Of a stretch of 64,000 nt of DNA, positions 1-8,569 are shown piece after piece. A model generated the notes under the pieces. It saw only the letters and a list, made by a program, of their open reading frames with translations. It was not told the DNA's origin and made no database searches. The translations under genes and the position numbers were made by a program. Source of the DNA: Microcoleus vaginatus HSN003. GTDB lineage: Bacteria; Cyanobacteriota; Cyanobacteriia; Cyanobacteriales; Microcoleaceae. How positions within the stretch are numbered: position 1 is the first letter of the stretch; each line of letters begins with the position of its first letter. The stretch is from NCBI RefSeq assembly GCF_022701255.1, contig NZ_CP031705.1, positions 1,873,501-1,937,500 of the forward strand, given 5' to 3'.

Positions 1-3000
1 CTTTGTTATCTACATAAACTGTTGCCCTTTCGTGCAACAAAGCAAAAAGCACTTGCTCGCGTAATAAACTGATTAAATCCAGCTCTATCTCGCTATCTGG
101 CTTTGCTTTTAGCACCGGAATCAACGCTGCCGCTAAAAAATCCCAATCAAAGTAATTGTGTAACCAGCGAGGTTGTTGTTGCAGAGGTTGGATAAGTATT
201 TCTGGAATCCATTGAGAAACATCACTTAGAGAAATTCCTGAATTTTTTTTCTCTTCAAAATCCTTTTGTAAACTAGACCAGACCTCTTCAATTTGAGGCT
301 TTTCTCGTTTGCTTATTTCTTCAGCATAGGGTACTGCATAAGTCAGGAAAAGGAGGCGGGCTATTCGGGGTGCAATATTGATGAGTTCTTGGGTGAGAGG
401 GTGAACAAGCCCATATTCTCTTATCCATGAACTCATAAAAGCAGATGTATTGCAATTGCGGACACCAATAAAGCAACGGAAAGCAGATGATCGAAGTAAG
501 GTTTCAGATTTGCATCTTCGCAGTAATTTAGGGGCCCCATGAGCGAGAAAAGCTTCAGCATCCCTATTATAATTTTGACAACGATTGCCGTCATCTAAAC
601 TTATCGGTAGATGAGAAAAATCACTAGCATAATCAGTGATGTAGTTCTCCAGTTCTGGGTTGAGATTATCAATAGGAAACTCTAGAATAACAGCAATCGC
701 TGCCCAAATTATATCTATAAAAGCTTTTTCTCCAAGGCGCTCTTGTAGGGAAGTAAGCTGTTCTTCACTGGTCAGAAGAGTAACAAACTCCCTATCTAGT
801 TCCGGTGTCTTTTGCAACTCACCATCTAGAACTTTTCGGCACATTATTACGATTTCAAGATGCTGAAGATTCCAAAGTGCAGATTCAGCTTTAGCCTCAA
901 CTTCAGCATCTGGAGGTAGAGTACCGACGAAGTGAAAGATTCTAGTTCCATGTTCATCCTCTTCCGGCACCCAGTTGTTGCCCTCAAACCAAGCTCGGAT
1001 TTTTAATGCACGATAGCGACTGACCGCTGGAATAAAATTAAGTTGGTGATTATCCCAGTCTGCCAAAATCTGAGATGTTGCATCAAAAGGAATGTCTCTC
1101 TCTAGCCACATTGGGAGTGCTATCTTCTCTAAAAGGGGAATTTTTCTGTGAGATAACTGATGAAATTCAGCTAACTCTTGAGATTCCTCGTTTGACAGTC
1201 GGCTCCATGCCTTCCCAAAATCGAATGCAAAATCTTGTCCCCGATCAATTAATTCAAACTCTAACCATACCCAAAGTTGTAATGACGACTGTAGAGGTAG
1301 TAAGGAACCTTTCAAAAGATTGGGATCGCATTTAGCCAGCGAAATGAGTACCCCAAGCATTGCAACAGTGTCAGCATGCTCAAAGATAATTGATATAGAA
1401 CGTTCGAGTGCTGCTTTAGTCGGACGACTGTAGAGCCATCCCTCTAGCGTCATTAAGAAACAAGCGACAATATCTGGAGACCAAGGATACTTGCGATGCC
1501 AGTACAAAGCATGACGACCACCTTTGAAGTCTTTTCTGTTCTCGCCAATAAGCAAAGTTACGCCATCAGTATCAGTTTCTGGCATACCCTCCAGTTTGTT
1601 CTTTGCCCAGCGATGCTCATGCCAATAATCTGTGGCTACATTACAAAGGCTTGCAATAACATCAACTGCAAGAGATTCATCTATTTGAAGCAGATAAAGA
1701 ATTGCGGAAAACTTGAATGTACAGACATCAAGATCATCAGAGCCTTCTGTTCCAAGATCGTCATCTAACTGTTCAGAGGAGCGCTCGAACTCATAGCGAT
1801 AACCAGGCGGTGAAATAGTCAGAGCTAAAAGTAATTCAGCACCTAGTTGTGGATTGACACGAACTACAAAATTGAGATATCTACCTCCTTGCTTAAGCAT
1901 GAATTTGCGGAACTGACGATCAACCCGCCCTGATGACCCTTTTGGATGTGGAGGCTCAAGCACGCCTACACCATGTCTAGTGAAAGAAAAAGAGGTTTCA
2001 GTTGCTTCTAATCTATTTGCTGGTGTAATCTCTCGTCCTGCCAAAACTTTCAAAAACCAGGCTGAACGTTCTGGAATAATCTTGAGCGCAAACACTATAC
2101 AGGCAAAAGCATTTGATGAAAAATCACGTAAATAGTATTGCTTTTTATGGACAGGGAAGGGTAACGCTCCTTTCTGTCTTAGCTCGATTATCTGGTTTAG
2201 GTCTTCCCAACTGTCTACTCGCGCTTCTGGTACAGGATCGGGTGGATCGGGATCGGGCAGCAATATTCTTTGCAGCAAGTTAAGGACAAACTCTGCAACC
2301 TCAACGCGGAAAGAAAATTTTTCTGCAAATATTCCCCAGTTCAGCCAAGCCTCAGCCACTCTGAAAACTAAACAAGATTCCTCGATTACAGTCTCTGGAT
2401 TTTGAGATAAGAGCCATCGCCACACAGGTTCCCACAAATGCGCTTTTGGAATTCCCGTTATCTGCTCCTGTATGACCAGCCTTGTGCCCACAGACGTAGA
2501 TTCAGAGATTCCTGCAAGGGCTGGATTTGGAAAAGTTGCGATCGCTAGAAGACGAGAGATGAGATGCTTGATGAAAAAAGGAAGGTGTTCGCCGGAACAG
2601 CCTTGGAGAACTGAACTTGGCTGTCTGCTCAATATCGCGCCATCGAGAAGTAAGTCAATAAGCTGTAAATGATTACCTTCCTTTGCCTCTTGAAGCAATT
2701 CCCGCCATGTTTCACTCTCTTCTGATTTCATCGCAAGATACAAAGCAAACCAGCGCACTGGCTGAGACCAAAGAGGATTTCTCAGCTTCGTTGCAAGCTT
2801 ACTGACATCTAGTTCGCGACGTTTCCCCAGAAGGTAGCGAAACCTGGCACAGTCTCCTACAAAACGGTGTGTGACAGCTACTTTTTCCTCTGCAACTCGA
2901 AGACAGTCTCGCCGCACCAAGGTATCTAGAATTCCGGAATTAATCCCAGAGTCATAGAGAGACAGATCAGGAGTAAATTTATTGGCTAATGAAAGCGCTG

Positions 3001-4504
3001 TGCCAATTAGCGCACGACCTTCTTGACTGTCATCACGTCCATTTCCTACATGAGAGCGCCAGAACCAAGCAAGCAGGTCTAGGTCATTTTGGAAGGCTGA
3101 AGTATTGATATCATCCTGCTCAACGCTACTAATCAGCCAGTCAAGAAGCTTAAGGTTCAAGGCAGGCCCAAACTCATCAGCGCGTTGAACAAGACTAGCA
3201 ACGCCGGCTGGTAAAGTATGAGATGACTGAAGATCGTTAATAGGTAGTTGTGGTAACTTAACAACATCAATAGAAAGTTCTGCGCCAAGTCGAGCATCAA
3301 TTTTGTCACGAACTCGGCGTTCAGCATCTAGATGCGCCACGAGAACGAAACGCACATCCGTTGATGTCTCGCTAGCCAAAGCATTTTGAAGAAGGTTAAG
3401 TACACAATCAAAGCTTTGATCATTGACATCACTCAGGTCATCTATGATGATGATGGGCTTCTCAATTACCTGAGCTGTTAAGAGTGCATCAATACGTCTT
3501 GTATCTCGGCTAGATGTGGAGTCTGGGGTTTCTGTGAAGGAAATAATGTCAGATGGATGGAGAAACAAGCGCGTATAATCTGGAAAGTTTTTTTGCATAG
3601 CCAGCTTGCAAAGTGCTGATTTTCCAGATCCCGATGGCCCGATGAGAAGGGTTATCCGCTTCGTGAGTACAGATGCTTGTAGCTGTGAGAGTAAATCTGT
3701 CCTAGGTAGAGACAGACTGCCACCGAGTGTATGTCGAACAACACAAAGTCGATAGCGGGATTGGCTGAATAATCTTGCCTGTGTTGCTCGGAACGCTTCC
3801 AAGCTTTTATCATTTATGAGTTCCCGCCATATAAGAGCGCTTATACGCTCAGGAGATAAGCCTGAACCAAGTTGAAGAAGATAGCCCAGCCATCGTCCTA
3901 TAGTTGTTTCTGTATCCTCATCCCGTGAAAGATTTTCTAACTCAGTCGTTAACTCTAATCTTGGGTCAGGAACAAGCTCAGAGCTGACAAGAGCTTTGAA
4001 GTCAGTGAGTTTTTGTGCTTGGTCTTGCTTTGATATAACACCCCATCCTTGAATAACCTGGTTGGGATTCCTATCACCCTCAAACTCTCCAGAGATTACG
4101 AACCGTAAGCGGTTTATTAAGCCTGGTGTACGGTCAGAGGCAAGCTCGAAAATGTCCCAAAATTCATCAAGTGCCTTCCTAATTGGGCCCTCTGAAAGAG
4201 TTTTTTTTGCTTGTGTAAGGGTAACAACTGTACCTGATTCAGTAATATCTGAAATAGCTTCCGCGAGAACTTTATGAGCTGTATTCTGGTCTTGGCGCTC
4301 GGCTTCAGAAGCGTCTTTCCATTGACGAACAATTTTCAGCAGTGTCAACAGGAATTGGTAATTAAATCCGCTCAAAGCCAGTAAACCACCCTCTGCTTGC
4401 TGGGGATGAATTTCCTGCCAAGCACTCCTTAACTCATCTAACTGAGAGAGCAGGCTGAGTTCGGAGGTTGTTACATTCAGGCTTGTTGTTTCGCTATTGA
4501 CCAT
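1..4504 (-). CDS. Giant Avs-like STAND NTPase with Cap4/DUF4297-like nuclease head (partial)
   Basis: I read this frame from the ATG at 4504-4502 to the left edge and found 1501 codons with no stop, so the C-terminus lies outside the window. Residues 40-100 carry GFNYQ (46-50), E82, D86 and Q98-A-K100, the pattern of the PD-(D/E)XK-like dsDNA nuclease domain of the Cap4/DUF4297 group. A P-loop GPSGSGKS is at 289-296. A Walker B strand with two acidic residues (IIIIDD, D355-D356) and a STAND-like arrangement follow. The remaining ~1000 residues look helical, with no repeat I can name. AGGA lies about 8 bases before the start. Nuclease head, NTPase and long sensor tail is the plan of Avs-type phage-sensing proteins. 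That role is inferred. The neighbours are toxin-antitoxin genes. Other STAND or repair ATPases remain possible. Confidence 0.8.
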   Translation of the reverse strand, partial: MVNSETTSLNVTTSELSLLSQLDELRSAWQEIHPQQAEGGLLALSGFNYQFLLTLLKIVRQWKDASEAERQDQNTAHKVLAEAISDITESGTVVTLTQAKKTLSEGPIRKALDEFWDIFELASDRTPGLINRLRFVISGEFEGDRNPNQVIQGWGVISKQDQAQKLTDFKALVSSELVPDPRLELTTELENLSRDEDTETTIGRWLGYLLQLGSGLSPERISALIWRELINDKSLEAFRATQARLFSQSRYRLCVVRHTLGGSLSLPRTDLLSQLQASVLTKRITLLIGPSGSGKSALCKLAMQKNFPDYTRLFLHPSDIISFTETPDSTSSRDTRRIDALLTAQVIEKPIIIIDDLSDVNDQSFDCVLNLLQNALASETSTDVRFVLVAHLDAERRVRDKIDARLGAELSIDVVKLPQLPINDLQSSHTLPAGVASLVQRADEFGPALNLKLLDWLISSVEQDDINTSAFQNDLDLLAWFWRSHVGNGRDDSQEGRALIGTALSLANKFTPDLSLYDSGINSGILDTLVRRDCLRVAEEKVAVTHRFVGDCARFRYLLGKRRELDVSKLATKLRNPLWSQPVRWFALYLAMKSEESETWRELLQEAKEGNHLQLIDLLLDGAILSRQPSSVLQGCSGEHLPFFIKHLISRLLAIATFPNPALAGISESTSVGTRLVIQEQITGIPKAHLWEPVWRWLLSQNPETVIEESCLVFRVAEAWLNWGIFAEKFSFRVEVAEFVLNLLQRILLPDPDPPDPVPEARVDSWEDLNQIIELRQKGALPFPVHKKQYYLRDFSSNAFACIVFALKIIPERSAWFLKVLAGREITPANRLEATETSFSFTRHGVGVLEPPHPKGSSGRVDRQFRKFMLKQGGRYLNFVVRVNPQLGAELLLALTISPPGYRYEFERSSEQLDDDLGTEGSDDLDVCTFKFSAILYLLQIDESLAVDVIASLCNVATDYWHEHRWAKNKLEGMPETDTDGVTLLIGENRKDFKGGRHALYWHRKYPWSPDIVACFLMTLEGWLYSRPTKAALERSISIIFEHADTVAMLGVLISLAKCDPNLLKGSLLPLQSSLQLWVWLEFELIDRGQDFAFDFGKAWSRLSNEESQELAEFHQLSHRKIPLLEKIALPMWLERDIPFDATSQILADWDNHQLNFIPAVSRYRALKIRAWFEGNNWVPEEDEHGTRIFHFVGTLPPDAEVEAKAESALWNLQHLEIVIMCRKVLDGELQKTPELDREFVTLLTSEEQLTSLQERLGEKAFIDIIWAAIAVILEFPIDNLNPELENYITDYASDFSHLPISLDDGNRCQNYNRDAEAFLAHGAPKLLRRCKSETLLRSSAFRCFIGVRNCNTSAFMSSWIREYGLVHPLTQELINIAPRIARLLFLTYAVPYAEEISKREKPQIEEVWSSLQKDFEEKKNSGISLSDVSQWIPEILIQPLQQQPRWLHNYFDWDFLAAALIPVLKAKPDSEIELDLISLLREQVLFALLHERATVYVDNK

Positions 4505-4549
4505 GCCTAATCCTAACTTTTCCTATAAGAGTTTGTTGCCCCTTTGGAC

Positions 4550-4627
4550 TTAAAGAGCAGTTCCTGAAATAATTACCGCCGATCGACTCTTGCGGATTTC
4601 TGTACCGACTGAGGGGGCGAAATTCAC
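4550..4627 (-). pseudogene. Truncated MazF/PemK toxin remnant
   Basis: A GTG codon overlapping the stop of the MazE-like gene opens a frame reading VNFAPSVGTEIRKSR then SAVIIS. This matches the N-terminal core of MazF/PemK toxins (the 'PSVGTEIRKtRPAVIIS' strand-loop region). The frame stops at TAA 4550-4552 after 25 codons, whereas an intact toxin has about 110. The next gene starts 46 bases further on. The antitoxin has therefore lost its normal toxin partner, either by deletion or because the giant defence-like gene arrived here. The match is from memory of the family, not from an alignment. Confidence 0.6.
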
Positions 4628-4854
4628 GAGCCAGATGCTTCCCAGTCGGTAATCGCTGCTTGCTGCCATGCTTCCTCCTCATCGGCTAATTCATCGCTCA
4701 GTTCATCCAGCAATAAACAGGCTTCTACCATTGCCTGCTGTTCTTGTTGTTTACGCCACGCTTGCAATAAAAGCTCAATTAGCCGACTGCGATTTTCTAC
4801 ACGATCGTCAATGTAACGCACTAGCTCATCAGGCAAAGAGATAGATACTTTCAT
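4624..4854 (-). CDS. MazE-like ribbon-helix-helix antitoxin
   Basis: A 76-residue acidic protein. The N-terminus MKVSISLPDELVRYID followed by RSRLIELLLQAWR is a ribbon-helix-helix DNA-binding fold (beta strand, then two helices). The C-terminal half, rich in Glu and ending AAITDWEASGS, matches the toxin-binding tail of cyanobacterial MazE-type antitoxins. Such proteins normally autorepress a mazEF operon and neutralise an mRNA-cleaving toxin. Here the toxin frame that overlaps its stop codon is only a stub, so this may be an orphan antitoxin that could act in trans on other MazF proteins. Confidence 0.75.
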   Translation of the reverse strand: MKVSISLPDELVRYIDDRVENRSRLIELLLQAWRKQQEQQAMVEACLLLDELSDELADEEEAWQQAAITDWEASGS

Positions 4855-4933
4855 AAAAAATACTCGATAGTGTTGAAAACTCAGTTTTTTTGGCTTGTTC
4901 GGCTAGCAGCACTGCCTTACTTATTGGCTCACC

Positions 4934-5329
4934 CTACGGAACAAAAAGACGACCAACGCCCATCCAGGTTTCGATATCCAGCAAGATTTCCAGAATACGG
5001 TCAACACAACGATTTCGATAGACTCGATCGGCTAAAAATCGATCGGCATCTCCAATCGTAATCACAGGTAGGGAATCCACTGTATTTTCTTCTCGGATCA
5101 CCTGTTCCAGGGAGTCTTCACCCTTCATGCTGCGGTTTGCAGTAAGCAAAATCATCTGATTTGCCTGAGCAAGTCGCCACACAACTCGATCGTTACTGTC
5201 GATCGACAAATTCATCTGTTTGAAGGTGACAAAACGAATTGGGAGTAGATTTAACCAGCCTTGACTCGCAATATTGCCCAATAAAATCTCTGCATGACCT
5301 CCGAGATTGTGATCGATCAGAAAATTCAT
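4934..5329 (-). CDS. DUF5615-type PIN-like toxin
   Basis: A 131-residue protein starting at MNFLIDHNLGGHAEILL. The ATG (5329-5327) overlaps the stop of the upstream DUF433 gene in an ATGA arrangement. A longer in-frame start 15 codons upstream lies inside the neighbour and is less likely. The N-terminal LIDHNL acidic strand, the central VVWRLAQANQMILLTANRS segment and the D in ITIGDADRF fit the DUF5615 PIN-like family. Members of that family are usually found as toxins paired with DUF433 proteins. Function as a ribonuclease is inferred from the family. Confidence 0.65.
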   Translation of the reverse strand: MNFLIDHNLGGHAEILLGNIASQGWLNLLPIRFVTFKQMNLSIDSNDRVVWRLAQANQMILLTANRSMKGEDSLEQVIREENTVDSLPVITIGDADRFLADRVYRNRCVDRILEILLDIETWMGVGRLFVP

Positions 5330-5706
5330 GCTTCTAGTTCGTGTTTGGCTTTCTGCTCTTGAAGTTTTGCCCAAAGAGCCTCTCGACCGGGTTTGGGTGG
5401 CATCGCTGCAACGCGGGCAGAATGTTCGCGATTGCGCTCTTCCCAGTAATGCTGAATTTCCTTAGCTTGCTTTAAAACAATTTGATATTCTGCTTCGACT
5501 TCTGCACGATTTGCCTCAATGTAAGATAAAGCAACGTTAATCTGATCCTCTGTTAAGTCAAACAAGGAACGGATAAACTTCGCGGGATACTGAGCCGTCA
5601 CGTAGTCCATCACATCATAGAGAGTGATGCGCGTACCTGAAATTGTCAGTCCGCGCTCTGTACGAATAATAATTGGTTGGTTGTTGGATACTGAAACCAT
5701 ACCCAT
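5326..5706 (-). CDS. DUF433-domain antitoxin-like protein
   Basis: A 126-residue protein. Residues 12-65 (RTERGLTISGTRITLYDVMDY and the following DLTEDQINVALSYIEANR) are a DUF433 domain, a compact helix-turn-helix fold. The C-terminal 50 residues are charged and probably helical (EYQIVLKQAKEIQHYW..., then a Lys/Glu-rich tail). It is translationally coupled (ATGA) to the DUF5615-like gene, the usual VapBC-like pair in cyanobacteria. It probably represses the operon and binds the toxin. Family assignment is by motif recognition. Confidence 0.7.
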   Translation of the reverse strand: MGMVSVSNNQPIIIRTERGLTISGTRITLYDVMDYVTAQYPAKFIRSLFDLTEDQINVALSYIEANRAEVEAEYQIVLKQAKEIQHYWEERNREHSARVAAMPPKPGREALWAKLQEQKAKHELEA

Positions 5707-5802
5707 AGCCTCTGAAACAGTCTAGGAAATAATCCGATCGTACCTTACAAAATTGTAATGTCGTGTTTGTAGAAACCTTTGAGCAAATCCACCAGACGCC
5801 CC

Positions 5803-6996
5803 CTACACAAAATTAGCCGGATCTTGATCTCGCCGATGCTTCAGCAGAATCGGAGAACCTTGGCCATCACCCACCAAAGCCGCCGTTTCCTCCAACGCTT
5901 CCCTCAACCGCTTGGCCGCGTAAATGGACATATCACGGGGCACATTCACCCGATCGCGCAAATACCGCAAAGCCGCATCAGAACCACTCGGCGGCGTACA
6001 AACTTCGCCAGTCATCATCAAAGTTAAAGCACAACGCAAAGCCTCATCGAATAAGCTGTCATCAGCAGGATTGACTCGAACGATGTTGCGCTGGTGCTTA
6101 ATGACGCGATGAAGTGCTTCAGCGCGGGAGGTTTCCGGTTCTGGATACATCACATCTGGCAATCCAGCCCAAGGCCCATTATCCACGCGGGCTTTATTGA
6201 GTAGCATCTGAGGTTCGCCGTTTTCATAACACCCGCCCATCTGAGGTGGTAAATCGTGGACGTGGGTGTGAAAATCGCTCTGAGTGCCGCGATAGGTAGG
6301 GCGGGTTTCCATCGCCGCAAACCAGTCAGCAAAGCGCGGGTTTTCTTCGCGCATCGAGTAGCCTTTGTAGTAGTAAAGACTGGCATTCATGCGTTCGACG
6401 TAGGGGGTAAAGATGACATCCGCAGTGCCAAATTCATCGAGGAAATAAGGCCCGGGGGTGCTGGCGAGAGCCTTTTCTACCTGGGTGACGACGCTGATAA
6501 ATTGGTTGCGGTTGTGCTGTTCTACTTTGGCTGAACTTGCTGGGTAGCACAGCCAAGAGCACCAGGCTCTAAATAGCAGTCGCTCTAACCGCCGCATTGG
6601 TATTACTGCGGGGTTTTCCATGCCCAAACCCAAGGGGCCATAGACTCGTTCGAGGGCGATTAAGATATCATCGCTTTCGGTGATGATGCGGCCGTCTAGT
6701 TCGATCGCCGGTAGCATTCCCGATGGCACTTTGCGCTTGTACCAGCTTTCTTTTTCCCCATAGCAGAACATAGTAACTTTCTCAATGCGGTAGGGGATTT
6801 GTTTTTCTTCCAGCCACAACCAGATTTTTTGGCAGTAGGGACACCAAGCATGGTTATCGCGGTACAGGATGACTCGCACATCGGATTCGGTTTTACCAAA
6901 CAGGCGCAACCGGGCTTGGGCGTTCGTTGGCCCGTTGACGCGATCGACTTCAAAGTTTGTGAGGGCTTCTAATTCTGTCCAGCTTAGGGAGGTCAT
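5803..6996 (-). CDS. Glutathione S-transferase family protein
   Basis: A 397-residue cytosolic protein. Residues 42-120 form a thioredoxin-fold GST N-terminal domain with the motif WCPYC (C52-P-Y-C55), a cis-Pro region (GMLPAIEL) and the glutathione-contacting ESDDI. An all-helical GST C-terminal domain follows (about 130-250). The last ~130 residues are a helical extension, longer than classical GSTs (~220 residues). The CxxC suggests glutaredoxin-like or omega-like thiol chemistry rather than simple conjugation; the substrate is unknown. It stands alone, with 7-bp tandem repeats immediately before its start codon. Confidence 0.8.
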   Translation of the reverse strand: MTSLSWTELEALTNFEVDRVNGPTNAQARLRLFGKTESDVRVILYRDNHAWCPYCQKIWLWLEEKQIPYRIEKVTMFCYGEKESWYKRKVPSGMLPAIELDGRIITESDDILIALERVYGPLGLGMENPAVIPMRRLERLLFRAWCSWLCYPASSAKVEQHNRNQFISVVTQVEKALASTPGPYFLDEFGTADVIFTPYVERMNASLYYYKGYSMREENPRFADWFAAMETRPTYRGTQSDFHTHVHDLPPQMGGCYENGEPQMLLNKARVDNGPWAGLPDVMYPEPETSRAEALHRVIKHQRNIVRVNPADDSLFDEALRCALTLMMTGEVCTPPSGSDAALRYLRDRVNVPRDMSIYAAKRLREALEETAALVGDGQGSPILLKHRRDQDPANFV

Positions 6997-6999
6997 GGG

Positions 7000-7030
7000 A
7001 TTTTAGATTTTAGATTTTAGATTTTAGATT
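7000..7030. repeat. ATTTTAG heptamer tandem repeat
   Basis: Four perfect copies of ATTTTAG begin three bases upstream of the GST-like start codon, on the leader side of that gene. Short heptanucleotide tandem repeats of this kind recur through this window (26164, 39729, 47413) and are typical of filamentous cyanobacteria. Confidence 0.85.
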
Positions 7031-7153
7031 GGAGAATTGAAGAGAGCGACTTCTTCGTGGCAATAATAGAACTTACGCAGCAACTCTATCTGTAGGGTTC
7101 GCTGTGCGCGCACCTTACCCCTACCCATAACGTATTCAACTATTTGTGGGTTT

Positions 7154-7253
7154 TAAGCTGTTGCGGCATTTAAATTGTATGTCAAAAAACAATAAAACTC
7201 TTGTGGGGTTTCCCGCCCGCCTCGAATATGCAATTTAAATGCGCGACAGCTTA
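7154..7253. repeat. Long inverted repeat (MITE-like) in intergenic region
   Basis: Arms at 7154-7177 and 7231-7253 are near-perfect reverse complements (TAAGCTGT...GCATTTAAATTG against CAATTTAAATGC...ACAGCTTA, one mismatch and one bulge). They enclose 53 bases. A second short palindrome GAGGACTGAAGTCCTC lies at 7295-7310. No gene is seen in the 333-bp gap 6997-7329. It could be a non-autonomous mobile element or a stable RNA hairpin. Confidence 0.6.
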
Positions 7254-7329
7254 GTCCTGAATAAGATAGTTGGTTATCAGTTAAAAAAGGCTTTGAGGAC
7301 TGAAGTCCTCACTACCAAGTTAACTACAA

Positions 7330-8265
7330 TTAAGGCAACATTTGGGGAGGGGGTGGGGCGTCTTGAATTTTAGCCAGTGCTGCCTTCATTTCAGGAGTGG
7401 CTAGCAACTTTTGGGTATCTGCAATCAGACGATCGCCCCAGAGGTTTTCTTTGAGATATTCTACGGTAGCATAGCGTTTGTCGAGTTTCAGAGCTGCTTC
7501 TCCCATCGCTAAGCCTTTTTCTGTGTCACCTTTGGTGTACAACGCTACTGCTAGAGCTAGCATTGCTTCTGCTGCTTTGTCGTCGATCACGATCGCTTCT
7601 TGCCAGCGTTTGATGGCGCTATCAACATCTCCCATTTCGTATTTGACTAACCCGATATTGTTAATAGCAGGCCACAGGTTTTTTTCTAAAGCAAAGGCTT
7701 TTTCGTATTGGGCGATCGCCTGATCAAACCGCTTCAGCTTATAAAAAGCATTGCCTAAATCAAATAATGCACCTGGAGTGTCGGGTTTTAGTTTCAACCC
7801 GGCTTGCAAATATTCGGCTGCTTTCTCGTAGTTCGCTTTCCGAAAGTAAGCTTCTCCCAAGACAAATTTAATTGAGGGATTTTCTGGCGACAGAGATTGA
7901 GCTTGCCCCAAAGCTTCAATGCCTTTGTCAAACTCCTCGACTTGAAGGTACAAGCTGCCTAACAAAGTCCAAGTTTGAGCATTCTTGGGAGCTAACTGTG
8001 TGGCGAGTTCGGCTCTGGGGACGGCGAGTTGGTACTGCTGGAGTCTGGCTAACTGCACCGCTTCTTCTGCAAGGCTCAAGGCCGTTTGGTCGAGTTGGGC
8101 CGAGTCAATTTGCAGGGTGTAAGGCAGGAGTGCCTGTGCGACAGCAGGCTTGGGCATTGTCCACAAACCGAGTGCGAGTAGCAGAGATATTAAAGGAATG
8201 CGATTAGGCACTGTACAGCCCCAGAAAAAAATATAAGGGTTTCTCGATCGCCTATAATAACTCAT
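7330..8265 (-). CDS. Exported tetratricopeptide-repeat protein
   Basis: A 311-residue protein. The likely signal peptide is PLISLLLALGLWTMPKPAVAQ. A GTG at 8211 (VPNRIPL...) would place that signal at the very N-terminus and may be the true start. At least five TPR units follow, from residue ~60 to ~260, with typical spacing (for example AQTWTLLGSLYLQVEEFDKG, IKFVLGEAYFRKANYEKA, GALFDLGNAFYKLKRFDQA). It ends in a Pro-rich PPPPQMLP tail. It is probably a periplasmic or thylakoid-lumen scaffold. Conserved in cyanobacteria; no specific partner is visible in the neighbourhood. Confidence 0.8.
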   Translation of the reverse strand: MSYYRRSRNPYIFFWGCTVPNRIPLISLLLALGLWTMPKPAVAQALLPYTLQIDSAQLDQTALSLAEEAVQLARLQQYQLAVPRAELATQLAPKNAQTWTLLGSLYLQVEEFDKGIEALGQAQSLSPENPSIKFVLGEAYFRKANYEKAAEYLQAGLKLKPDTPGALFDLGNAFYKLKRFDQAIAQYEKAFALEKNLWPAINNIGLVKYEMGDVDSAIKRWQEAIVIDDKAAEAMLALAVALYTKGDTEKGLAMGEAALKLDKRYATVEYLKENLWGDRLIADTQKLLATPEMKAALAKIQDAPPPPQMLP

Positions 8266-8569
8266 ATTTTTGAGTTTTGATATTGCTTCTTGACACGTAA
8301 CACTTCGCGGTTTTCATTTAAATATTTCTGAAATTATGTTTACACTCCGGATCGCCGTTTTTCTTCACTGTTTTATAGACGACTCCTCGCCTCACTACAA
8401 ATCGGCAAAATTATTAGTTAATCTAAACTTGAATGAGTTAATAAATAACCCTTCGCGGTTGACACTTAAAGAGTTCCCAAATTCTGTTTTACCTCAGAAA
8501 CAACAGTTTGTCTTTACGGGTTTAGAGAGGAATGAAGTCTTCACTACAAACCTGGTAAATTCTTGATTT
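8266..8569. other. Intergenic region without recognised gene
   Basis: About 300 AT-rich bases between the TPR gene start and the hybrid kinase stop. A degenerate copy of the GAGGA-ATGAAGTC-TTCACTAC palindromic repeat family is at ~8528-8546. A 76-codon plus-strand frame here lacks family resemblance and is not called. Confidence 0.5.

Noticed and set aside
660..4332. Several 60-100-codon frames on both strands
   Set aside because: All lie inside the single continuous minus-strand frame of 1501 codons and show no family resemblance.
4494..4682. 62-codon minus-strand frame overlapping the antitoxin end
   Set aside because: It reads the antitoxin and MazF-remnant DNA out of frame; the MazF-like residues are in another frame.
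8336..8566. 76-codon plus-strand frame
   Set aside because: No ribosome site, odd composition, overlaps a palindromic repeat; no recognisable protein.
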